Assembly: GCA_029263395.1 (NCBI GenBank)
Contig: JAJCXO010000229.1
Location: forward strand, 1 to 64,000
Reading direction: 5' to 3'
Source of the DNA: Acidobacteriota bacterium
Lineage (GTDB): Bacteria; Acidobacteriota; Thermoanaerobaculia; Multivoradales; J023
Length of the DNA: 64,000 nt
Part shown: positions 36,188 to 44,900 of the stretch, one piece after another
Layout of the letters: every line of letters begins with the position of its first letter
How positions within the stretch are numbered: the first letter of the stretch is position 1
Program-made: the position numbers and the translations under genes
The notes under the pieces: model-generated
Told to the model about the DNA's origin: nothing
Database searches by the model: none
Seen by the model: only the letters and a program-made list of their open reading frames with translations

Positions 36188-36811
36188 TCAACCCTCCTCT
36201 TCGACTTGCTCAGGCTTCCAAGCCCGGAGCATCCAAATGAAGATCCCGATGATGAAGAACGCTCCAGGCGACAACACCATCAGGCCATTCGGGTTGTACC
36301 AGCCACCTTCGGTGACGAGGGGCAAAACCTCGACACCGAACAATTTGCCAGAGCCAAACAGCTCGCGGATGAAGGCGGTCGCCATCAGGATGATGCTGTA
36401 ACCGGTGGCATTACCCATCGCGTCGATGGCACTCAGGCCGGGCGCATTCTGCATGGCGAAGGCTTCCGCCCGCCCCATGATGATGCAATTGGTAATGATC
36501 AACCCGACGAACACCGACAACTGCTTCGAAACATCGAAGAGGTAGGCCTTCATCACCTGGTCGGCGATGATCACCAAGGAAGCGATGATCGTCAGCTGCA
36601 CGATGATTCGAATGTTCGGTGGAATTTTATTCCGCAGCAGGCTGACAGAAAAGTTTGAGCCCAACAGCACAAAAATCACCGCCAGACACATCACGCCCGA
36701 AGTCTCGAGCTTGGTGGTTACGGCCAGCGCCGAACAAATCCCGAGGACCTGCAAGGCGATCGGATTGTTGTTGAACAGAGGGTCTAGAAGAACGTCCTTC
36801 TTGTCTGACAT
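36188..36811 (-). CDS. nqrD: Na+-translocating NADH:quinone reductase subunit D
   Basis: Membrane subunit (207 residues, six helices) related to NqrE and RnfE. Conserved Cys26 ([10 protein letters not shown]) and Cys109 ([12 protein letters not shown]) are the expected iron-sulfur ligands. Typical sequence [20 protein letters not shown] at the N terminus. The start overlaps the nqrC stop by one base. Confidence 0.96.
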   Translation of the reverse strand: MSDKKDVLLDPLFNNNPIALQVLGICSALAVTTKLETSGVMCLAVIFVLLGSNFSVSLLRNKIPPNIRIIVQLTIIASLVIIADQVMKAYLFDVSKQLSVFVGLIITNCIIMGRAEAFAMQNAPGLSAIDAMGNATGYSIILMATAFIRELFGSGKLFGVEVLPLVTEGGWYNPNGLMVLSPGAFFIIGIFIWMLRAWKPEQVEEEG

Positions 36812-37599
36812 CAGGCAGCTCCCTTCCTCTGACGAACTCTCTCGAGATACGGGCCGAGGCCCTCATCTCCGAGCCAAAAATGCATCATGTTGGTAACCCC
36901 TCGACTGGTGATCGTGGCGCCGGAGAGACCGTCCACCCGATAAGGATCGTCATTGGCCGGTCCAGCGGAGCCTTTGATCACTTCGATTTTGGGCTCGAAG
37001 CTTTCGTCCAACGCCTTGCGGCCTGGCCACAGTGCCTTCCAGCGTGCGTTGTCCACCTCACCGCCGAGCCCCGGCGTCTCTTTATGATCGTAATAGGCCA
37101 GGCCAACCACGCTGCGGGTGTCGGCCTCAAGTGCCAGAAAACCCAGCAGAGTCGACCACAGGCCATACCCTTCGACCGGTACCACCACCATCTCGAGGTT
37201 ACCGGCCTCGTCTTCGACCTCATACACCAGCGCATGGTCCGGCAAGCGCTTGACCAAGGACGAGTTCTTTGGCGCGACGCTGCTCCGTGCCGGATCCTTT
37301 TTCGCCTTTTGTTGGTCGAAGGTGTCGGGATCAACGTCCGGTGCTTCTTCGCCGGTCTTCAGGTCGATGACCACCGGCCGAAAACGCGAAAAACGTTCTT
37401 CGACTTCGGCGGCCGCAATCTTCTCGTCCGGCTGCATCAGTCCGGCTGCCTGCAGCACGTTTTTCTTCTTGTCCAACAGCTTGTTGACGTCCTGGCGCTC
37501 GGCCAGGGTCACTGCAGACGAAGACACGAAAATCGCGCAGACGCCACATACGGCAGCCGAGAAGAGGAAGTTGTACGAGACGCTAAACTGTCGCGACAT
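36811..37599 (-). CDS. nqrC: Na+-translocating NADH:quinone reductase subunit C
   Basis: Carries covalently bound FMN on the periplasmic side. 262 residues from the ATG at 37599, chosen because GGAAGG precedes it and it begins [20 protein letters not shown], the single TM helix. The flavinylation motif is SGAT at 226-229 (Thr229 is the attachment residue expected to be modified by ApbE). [11 protein letters not shown] near 178 is typical. The first 17 bases overlap nqrB. Confidence 0.96.
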   Translation of the reverse strand: MSRQFSVSYNFLFSAAVCGVCAIFVSSSAVTLAERQDVNKLLDKKKNVLQAAGLMQPDEKIAAAEVEERFSRFRPVVIDLKTGEEAPDVDPDTFDQQKAKKDPARSSVAPKNSSLVKRLPDHALVYEVEDEAGNLEMVVVPVEGYGLWSTLLGFLALEADTRSVVGLAYYDHKETPGLGGEVDNARWKALWPGRKALDESFEPKIEVIKGSAGPANDDPYRVDGLSGATITSRGVTNMMHFWLGDEGLGPYLERVRQRKGAA

Positions 37600-38809
37600 A
37601 ACGTGCCTTCCTTCTGCGGATATTGGCTTGGACGACGAAATGATCGATCGTCGCAGCAAAAACGTTCATGAACAGAATGGCCAGCATCATGCCCTCTGGG
37701 AACGCCGGGTTGAGCACCCGGATGAAGATGGCCAACACGCCGATCAGGAAGCCGTAGATCAACTGGCCTCGTTGCGAGTGCGCCGAGGTCACCGGTTCCG
37801 TCGCCATGTACACCGCGCCGAAAGCCCAGCCACCGAGCACGATCTGCCAGTGAAACGGTACGTTGAGCAACAGGTTGGTTTCCGACCCGATCGCGTTCAA
37901 CAGCTGGGTCGCAACAAAGGACCCAGCCACCAGGCTCAGCAGGACGCGCCAAGAGCCGATGCCGGTCAGCAACAAGATGGCGGCGCCGATCAGGCAGGCC
38001 AGGGCCGAGGTTTCACCCATCGATCCTGGCATCAACCCGAGAAAGGCATCCATCCAGGTGATGTTGTCGGTGAAGGCCTGAGGACCGGAGACGGCGGCCT
38101 CGGACAGCCAGGTTGCGCCGCTGACTCCGTCTGGTGAAGTCTGAGCCGCTGTCCACACCATGTCGCCGGAAATTTGGGCGGGATAGGCGAAGAACAGGAA
38201 GGCGCGGGCGGTTAGCGCCGGATTGAGGATGTTCATCCCGGTGCCGCCGAAGATCTCCTTACCGAAGACCACGCCAAAGATTGTACCCACCGCCACCTGC
38301 CAGAGAGGAATGGTCGGCGGCAACACCAGCGGCATCAGCATCCAGGTAACTAGAAACCCCTCGTTGATGTCGTGTTTCCGGGTGATGGCAAACACGGCCT
38401 CGATACCACCGCCCGCTGCCAACGTGACGATCAAGACCGGCAGATAATAGAGCGAACCGTGAACGATGCAGGCCCACAGGTTGGCAGGATCAAACGCCAG
38501 CCCCAACCATTGCATGGCATCGGTCTGCCAGTTCTCTAACGGCAGCGCCCCTTTGGCGATCGCACGGTGGGCTTGCAGCCCGGTGTTGTACATCGCCATG
38601 TAGATACAGGGGATCAGTGCCACCACCACCGTGATCATGATGCGTTTGAGATCGGCGGCATCGCGCACATGGGAAGCGGCGCGGGTTACCGCGCCGGGGG
38701 TGTAGAGAAACGTATCTTGCGCTTCCCACAACGGAAACAACTTCTCGAGCTTGCCGCCCTTCTCGAAGTGCTCGGCCTGGCGGTCGAGAATCTTTCGCAG
38801 GAACTTCAT
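37583..38809 (-). CDS. nqrB: Na+-translocating NADH:quinone reductase subunit B
   Basis: Largest membrane subunit (408 residues, about ten helices), the main Na+ channel, with riboflavin and a covalent FMN. The SGAT motif is at 230-233 (Thr233). RKHDINEGFLVTWMLMPLVLP and FGGTGMNILNPALTARAFLFFAYP blocks (each family-typical) are present around 145-210. One base separates it from nqrA. Confidence 0.97.
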   Translation of the reverse strand: MKFLRKILDRQAEHFEKGGKLEKLFPLWEAQDTFLYTPGAVTRAASHVRDAADLKRIMITVVVALIPCIYMAMYNTGLQAHRAIAKGALPLENWQTDAMQWLGLAFDPANLWACIVHGSLYYLPVLIVTLAAGGGIEAVFAITRKHDINEGFLVTWMLMPLVLPPTIPLWQVAVGTIFGVVFGKEIFGGTGMNILNPALTARAFLFFAYPAQISGDMVWTAAQTSPDGVSGATWLSEAAVSGPQAFTDNITWMDAFLGLMPGSMGETSALACLIGAAILLLTGIGSWRVLLSLVAGSFVATQLLNAIGSETNLLLNVPFHWQIVLGGWAFGAVYMATEPVTSAHSQRGQLIYGFLIGVLAIFIRVLNPAFPEGMMLAILFMNVFAATIDHFVVQANIRRRKARYVATV

Positions 38810-38810
38810 C

Positions 38811-40181
38811 TCAACCTTCCTTCTCGATCGTGGTCAGGACGTCCCGCAGCTGGACTCCATAGTCGCTTTTGCTGGGGCACACAAAGCTGAGCAGCGCCAC
38901 ATCTTCCTCGTCGAGCTCGAGTGCTCCCAACGCCTGGGCCTGCTCGAGGTCACCCATCGCCAGCGCCCGTAACAAGAACGAGGGCAGGATATCCAGCGGA
39001 AACACCTGCTCGTACAACCCGATCGGCACAATCGCACGGTCGGAGCCGTTGGTGGAAGTGGTGAACGCCAGCTTCTTACTCGGCAAAAAGCCCGAGAGAA
39101 ACGTACGGGTCAACGAAAACCGATCGGTACCGGGAGCCAGCCAGCCCAGGAACTCTCGCTCCCGGCCTTCGGCCAGCACCGAGATCTGCTGGTGGTAGCG
39201 ACCGAGGTAACCCTCGAGGTCACCCTGAGCGATGCGACCGGAGAACACCGAACCCGAGATCAACCGTACGTCATCACCGTTGATCTCACCGGCGGTCAGC
39301 GACTCGGTGGTAGCGCCCAGACGGGTCCGCAGCAACCGCGGACGTTTGACCGGTGGTCCCGCCAACGAAACCACACGACTGACATCGAGCTCACCACGAT
39401 GGAACAGCTTGCCGATCGCGATGACGTCTTGCAGCCCGACGTACCAAACCCGCTTGTTGCCATCTACCGGATCGAGCGTATGAATATGCAGACCCGGGGT
39501 GCCGGCGGGGTGCGGACCAGCAAATTCTTCGACGCGGATGTCGCCATCGGCCTGGAGCGATAGTCCAGCACCCGGCGCGGTGCAAACGTAGACTTTACCC
39601 TCGGTCAGCCTGGAGAGCGCCGTCAGGCCACGCTGAAACGGGTCCTCGTTGCCACGCAAGATCACCGATAGGTCGGGAGCCAGCGGGTTGCTGTCGATCG
39701 CCGTGACAAAAATTGAGGATGGTCGGGTCGCCGGATCGGCGACTTTGCTGAACGGACGCACCCGCAGGGCGGTCCACAGGCCAGATTCCACCAACAGCTC
39801 CTGGACTTGATCGCCCGAGAGCTCGGTGGGATGTTTGCCGGTGTAGGCGTCAAACGAGACCGTCTCGGCTTTGCCGGCACGTTCGTCGTCACCGAGCTCG
39901 ATGACCACCGACTGCAGCGCCCGCCGGGCGCCGCGGTTGATCGCCGAGACCTTGCCACTGGCGAGTGCCGTATAACGCACTCCCGGTGTCTTCTTGTCGT
40001 CGAACAGGAGTTGACCTCGACGAACATCGTCACCGACGTTGACCTGCATGGTCGGCTTCATGCCGTGGTAATCCGCGGCAATCAAAGCGACATGCGACGG
40101 TGGCCTGGCATCGTCGATGGTCTGCTCCGGCTCGCCATCGATGGGCAGCCTCAGCCCCTTCTTGATCTTGTGAACAGCCAT
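38811..40181 (-). CDS. nqrA: Na+-translocating NADH:quinone reductase subunit A
   Basis: Cytoplasmic subunit (456 residues). The N terminus has a barrel-sandwich/biotinyl-like region ([39 protein letters not shown]) followed by the NqrA core with [20 protein letters not shown] and the C-terminal [21 protein letters not shown], then [17 protein letters not shown]. First gene of the operon; AAGGAT lies upstream of the ATG with long spacing. A CRP/FNR-like palindrome sits about 335 bases upstream. Confidence 0.96.
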   Translation of the reverse strand: MAVHKIKKGLRLPIDGEPEQTIDDARPPSHVALIAADYHGMKPTMQVNVGDDVRRGQLLFDDKKTPGVRYTALASGKVSAINRGARRALQSVVIELGDDERAGKAETVSFDAYTGKHPTELSGDQVQELLVESGLWTALRVRPFSKVADPATRPSSIFVTAIDSNPLAPDLSVILRGNEDPFQRGLTALSRLTEGKVYVCTAPGAGLSLQADGDIRVEEFAGPHPAGTPGLHIHTLDPVDGNKRVWYVGLQDVIAIGKLFHRGELDVSRVVSLAGPPVKRPRLLRTRLGATTESLTAGEINGDDVRLISGSVFSGRIAQGDLEGYLGRYHQQISVLAEGREREFLGWLAPGTDRFSLTRTFLSGFLPSKKLAFTTSTNGSDRAIVPIGLYEQVFPLDILPSFLLRALAMGDLEQAQALGALELDEEDVALLSFVCPSKSDYGVQLRDVLTTIEKEG

Positions 40182-40513
40182 TGTCTGAGTTGGATCCTTC
40201 CCTCGTGCCCGCAGGGCAGCTCCGTGGTTTGCCCGCTCTTTTTGATCTACGAGCTGATACCGGTCGGAGCGACGTGGGGCGCTATCGTGGGTACGCGGTG
40301 CCTTTGCGCGGCCAAGTTAGCCACCGGCGTGGCTCGCTGGACGCAAAAATGGAGGTTTGATCAGATTGTAGACCAAATCGTCCTCCGCCAGCCAATTCCG
40401 GGCCACGTCATTCAGCGGGGCCCGTCCTTCACCCGATCCTTGGGTTGACTTGACGACCCCTTCAAGCATCGGCTTTCGCATTCTTGCACCCTTGGCGGCC
40501 AGTGCCAAGACCC

Positions 40514-40533
40514 CTTGTGAAATTTTTCACAAG
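40514..40533. promoter_or_regulatory. CRP/FNR-type palindrome upstream of nqrA
   Basis: CTTGTGAAATTTTTCACAAG is a perfect 20-bp palindrome containing TGTGA-N6-TCACA, the consensus spacing of CRP-family operators. It lies about 335 bases before nqrA and 130 bases past the mscS stop. It may control nqr transcription if the promoter is distant, or act only as a hairpin. Confidence 0.5.
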
Positions 40534-40561
40534 CTCCCCGAAGATGTGCCGGATGTGGGGA

Positions 40562-40624
40562 GGGCGGACACAAGGCCCGCCCCTACAAAATCATCCTGCC
40601 GTAGGGGCCGCCTTGTGGCGGCCC
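40562..40624. repeat. REP-like double palindrome
   Basis: Two GC-rich hairpins: GGGCGG...CCGCCC (40562-40582) and GGGCCGCC-TTGT-GGCGGCCC (40605-40624), with outer arms CCCCTAC/GTAGGGG. Similar GTAGGGGCG-type palindromes occur near 27955. The rest of the 40182-40661 interval shows no gene. Confidence 0.6.
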
Positions 40625-40661
40625 TGGTTTGGCAGCAAACCAGCAGGCGCCCCGCCAGGCG

Positions 40662-41732
40662 TTAGCCTTGCCCAGCATCAATGTTGTAGATCGTCCGCGT
40701 CGGGTAGGCGAAGTTGAGCCCTTCGGCGCCGAAACGCGTCAACACGTCCATGTTGACGTTGGACTGTACGCCCCGGAAGCTGGCATCAGGGTTGACGAAG
40801 TAGGCACAGCGGATGACCATCGCCGAATCACCGTAACTCGAGAAGCTGATGTTGATGTCGTCGCCAACACCTGCGGTACCGCTCGTGATCTCGCGCAAGA
40901 TGTCGATCCCGCGCTGCATCTGTTCGACGGTGGTGTCGTAGGTCAAGCCCAGGTTTAGCACGACCCGCCGCCCCTTCTCACCAGTGGTGACGTTCTCCAC
41001 CGGCGAGCCGGTGAAAATCGAGTTGGGAATCGTCACCATCGGACCGTCGCGGGTTTCGAGTCGGGTGCTGCGCAGACCGATGTCGCGAATCACGCCGTCG
41101 TAGCCCTGGATCCGGATGCGATCGTTGATGGTAAACGGCCGGTCAGCAAAAATGGTCGCGCTGCCGAAGATATTGGCCACCGTATCTTGCGCCGCAATCG
41201 CCAGTGCCAAACCACCCACGCCGAGGCCGGCGAGCACCGCGCCAACATCGTAGCCGGCATTCTTGAGGGAAACGATGATGGCAAGCACCCAAATCGCCAT
41301 CTTGGCGCCTTTGCGCAGAATCGGCAGGAGCTGATCGTCGAGATCTGTTTCGCTCTTCTCGGTCAACGGAACCAAGTATTCTTGGATCAACGAATCGATC
41401 AACCGCGCTAACAACCAGGCGACGCTCAACGTGATCGCCGCTTGCATGGCGTTGGCTACAAACCCGAAGACTCGTTCGCTGTCGACGGTCAGGGTGTTGA
41501 AACCGGCCCAAAAGCCCATCACCGTCACGATGACCACAATCGGCTCTTCGATCATGTCGAGAACGATGTCGTCCAGTTTGGTCTCGGTTTTCGCCGTCAG
41601 CCGACGGGCCACATTCTGAAAGATCCAATACACCGTTTTACCGATGATCAATGCGCCAACCATCATGCTGAGGGCGGTTAACCACTCGAGAATGGTGTTG
41701 CCGTAATACGTCGCCTCGAGAAACGCTTCCAT
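40662..41732 (-). CDS. MscS-family mechanosensitive channel
   Basis: A 356-residue small-conductance mechanosensitive channel protein. Four or five helices in the first 190 residues; the pore-lining helix and beta domain show NAGYDVGAVLAGLGVGGLAL (about 162-182), AIAAQDTVANIFGSATIF, then DRIRIQGYDGVIRDIGLRST and TIPNSIFTGSPVENVT. AGGAGG precedes the ATG. The C-terminal alpha/beta domain is complete. Releases solutes on hypoosmotic shock. Transcribed toward nqrA on the same strand. Confidence 0.93.
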   Translation of the reverse strand: MEAFLEATYYGNTILEWLTALSMMVGALIIGKTVYWIFQNVARRLTAKTETKLDDIVLDMIEEPIVVIVTVMGFWAGFNTLTVDSERVFGFVANAMQAAITLSVAWLLARLIDSLIQEYLVPLTEKSETDLDDQLLPILRKGAKMAIWVLAIIVSLKNAGYDVGAVLAGLGVGGLALAIAAQDTVANIFGSATIFADRPFTINDRIRIQGYDGVIRDIGLRSTRLETRDGPMVTIPNSIFTGSPVENVTTGEKGRRVVLNLGLTYDTTVEQMQRGIDILREITSGTAGVGDDINISFSSYGDSAMVIRCAYFVNPDASFRGVQSNVNMDVLTRFGAEGLNFAYPTRTIYNIDAGQG

Positions 41733-41747
41733 ACTTCTACTCCTCCT

Positions 41748-41779
41748 GTCTGGCTCGAGATCCGTCTGGCTCGAGATAC
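41748..41779. repeat. 16-bp tandem duplication upstream of mscS
   Basis: GTCTGGCTCGAGATCC followed by GTCTGGCTCGAGATAC, with further degenerate copies (GTCTAGTTCGTGATGC) downstream. It lies in the 5' region of the mscS gene and may be slippage-derived. Confidence 0.7.
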
Positions 41780-41866
41780 CAGCTGCCCTGAGATACCGTC
41801 TAGTTCGTGATGCCTGAGATTATGGCTTGTTTAGGAACAGGATCAAAACGTCGAGCTTGCGCAGCA

Positions 41867-41958
41867 AGCCCGGGGATAAATCCCCGGGCTATAAGCGACG
41901 CCGGCTGAAGCCGGCTTTAGCCGGCGTATTTCGTAGCACGGGCCTTAAGGCCCGTGCT
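41867..41958. repeat. Cluster of three REP-like hairpins
   Basis: AGCCCGGGGA-TAAA-TCCCCGGGCT (41867-41890), a CGCCGGCTGAAGCCGGC / AGCCGGCG palindrome (about 41899-41925), and AGCACGGGCC-TTAA-GGCCCGTGCT (41935-41958). All stems are perfect or nearly so. They lie just past the stop of the large secreted protein and may stabilise its mRNA 3' end; no T-tract follows. Confidence 0.75.
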
Positions 41959-41976
41959 GTTTCTTGAAAAGCCGGC

Positions 41977-44900
41977 TCAGTCGACCACCAGGCCAACTTT
42001 GCGCAGCACCGACACCGTGCCGTCGCTGACGCCGATCACCGATTCGGCCCCGGTATCCCGCAGGACGCCGTAGACGAAGTAGTCGCCGACATTAACGCCC
42101 CGAGTGTCCCAGGTATAAGCCCCTTCGCCAGCCGCTAAGCCTTCGACCAGTAGCTCGCCTTCACGACCGTCCCGATCCAAGTCGATGTAGAGATCGACGG
42201 TGGCCTCATCACTGACGTTCTGAGCCCACCACAGGAGGGTCACTTCACCGGCCGAGGTGGCGCCAAAAACGTCAGGGCTGACGAATTCGAGGCTCGCTGT
42301 CGCTGCAGGCTTGGGGAACCCGGCACGGATGGTCGGATTGTAGGTGCAGCCGTTGCCAGTGACCTGACAGGTCGGCAGACCACCAGCCGGTCCAACATAA
42401 AGCTGCAGGCTGGGACTGTTGACCGCACTGACGGTGAAACAACTGCTGTTGCCCAGGGTCACTGCCGCGGTCACATTTGGGTTACCGATGGCATTGATGC
42501 TAGCGACAAACGCCGCCGCCAGCGCCGCGGCACTGCCGCCAGGCGTCACTCCGGGGGCATTCGGCTGGCTGAGGTTGACGCCGTTGCCAAGTAGTTGCCA
42601 GACGTAATCGTTTCCGGTGGCGGTGCCGGTGATGCAATACGCACTACCCTCGTTGAACCAAACCTTGTTGGGCTGGTTGTAGTTGACGACGAAGGCGTCG
42701 AGGTCGCCATCACCATCGAGATCGCCGAGTTGGACGTCACGACTGTTCGAGCTGCCCAGGCTCTGGCCACTGTCGGTGAAGGTCAAATTGCCGGCACCAT
42801 CGTTGAGCAACACCCGGTTGCCGCCGGGATGGGCGAAGAAGGAGTCCTCATCACCATCACCATCCACGTCACCGAGATCGAGGGCGTTACCGGCAAAGCC
42901 CAGGGTTTGCCCAACCGGAGCAAAGACGGCATTACCGAGATTTTCCCACGCGTTGTTGGGCTGACCCGGGATCGACCGGACAACGGCGTCGAGATCGTTG
43001 TCGCCGTCGAGATCGGCCAACACCACCTTGCGACTCGCCTGGCTGCCCAGACTCTGGCCGGTGTTGAAGAACGTCGTGGCATTGGTGTGCCGCCACACCG
43101 TGTCGCCGACGCTGTTCATGCCGCTGCCGGCATTGGCGAACAACGCATCCGGCCAGGCGTCACCATCGAGGTCGCCAAGAGCCATGCCCCAGCTGGACAC
43201 GCTGCCCAGACTTTGGCCCAAAGAGAAGTTGCCACCGGTGTTGAACCACACGGTGTTGCCACCGTTGTTGGCGATGACGGCATCGAGGTCGCCATCGTTG
43301 TCGATATCGGCAATGGCAGCGTCGAGGCTATTGGAGGAGCCCCCCAGGCTCTGGTTGGCACTCGGTCCAAAAGTGTTGACCGCCGTGCCATTGCCGAACC
43401 ACACGGTTGCCGGCCCGGTGTTGTCGGCCAGGAACAAGTCCAGGGTGTTGTTGCCATTGAAGTCACCGAGCCGCACCGCAACGTCTTCCCAGGTTGAGGT
43501 CATACTCTGCCCGGCACTGAAGACGCCGCTGCCGTTGTTGATCCACAGCTGCGTCGGCTGCCGGAAGTTGCCGACCACCGCGTCGAGATCACCGTCGTTG
43601 TCGATATCTCCGAGATCGACGGTGATGCTGGCAGCACCCCCTAGGGTCTGGCCGCTGTCGACGAACAGCCCGCTGCCACCACCACTCGTGATGCAAGGGG
43701 CAAACGTCGCCGAGTCTTGGTTGTTGGTGAGGTTGAGGTCGGTCTGGTCAACCGCGGTGAGGGTTGCGACGTTGACGGCGCCACATCCGTTCGCCCCAAC
43801 CAGCACATCAATATCGAGGGTGACGGTTGCCCCGACTGGCAATGACGGGATATCGAGATCTCCCGACACGTTGCTGTAGCTGGCGACGCCACCGCTGATG
43901 GCGTGGTTTTGGTAGGTGACTCCCCCGGGCAGCAGATCGTTGACCACCACGCCGGTAGCATCGGTTGGGCCGAAGTTGCTGACGGTGATGGTGTACGTCA
44001 CCACGGTACCCGTCGTCGGGTTGCTGTTCGACACCGTTTTGGTGACGCCGAGATCCGTCGCCTCGATCACGATGTCCGTACATTGGCTGTTGCTGCCCAA
44101 GCTGGAACACATGCTGCCAGCGCTGGACAAGAAGGCACAGTTGGTGATCGGTGTATTGACCGGCGCCGACAGGTCGACCGTCGCCTGGACGTTGACCGTA
44201 TTACAGGTCTGGCCGGCAATCGACGCGAAGGTGTGCTGCGGGTAGGCGCTGAAACCACTGACATACGTCACCCCGTTCGGCAACACGTCTTGGATCGTGA
44301 CATTGGTAATTGGCGTCGTATCCAGGTTGCACACCGCGATGGTGTAGGTGATCGCCTGCCCGAGTTGTGGCGTCGGGTCGTTGACCCACTTGATGATGTC
44401 GACATTAACCGCCGAAATCTCCCGCAACGACACATCGTCGGCGTAGAGGTAGGTGTTGCTCGAGGACGGCGCTGGATCGGCCGCACGGATCACCAGGAAT
44501 TCGTAGTTGGTGTTGGTTGTGAACTGCGGCATCGTGATGTGGGTCCACTGATCCTGCGGAAACGTGAAGCTACCGAGTTGCAGGGCGTTGGCGCTCGGAT
44601 TGGACCCATTGAGCGGTGCCACATCGTCAAGGTAAACCTCGAACACCCCATCAATTGGTGTGCAGAAGGAACAGTTGTTGATCGCAAAAGCCCAAAAGTC
44701 GAGCTCGTAGGTGGTCCCGCCAGAGCCGTCCAAAGGCTGGATCGTCTGGGTGAAGATACCTTCGTAATTTCCTCCGTTGAACGACGTCCGCATCATGCCG
44801 ACGTAGCGGTCGTTGGGAGTTCCATTGTGGGTCTCCACCTGCCCACCGGTGGCATAGGTGGAAAAGAAATTGGTTGGTAGGCTCCAATTCGCCTGAGCCG

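Noticed and set aside
42595-43497. A 300-codon frame on the plus strand
   Set aside because: Antisense to the FG-GAP region; its apparent repeats are the mirror of the propeller repeats.
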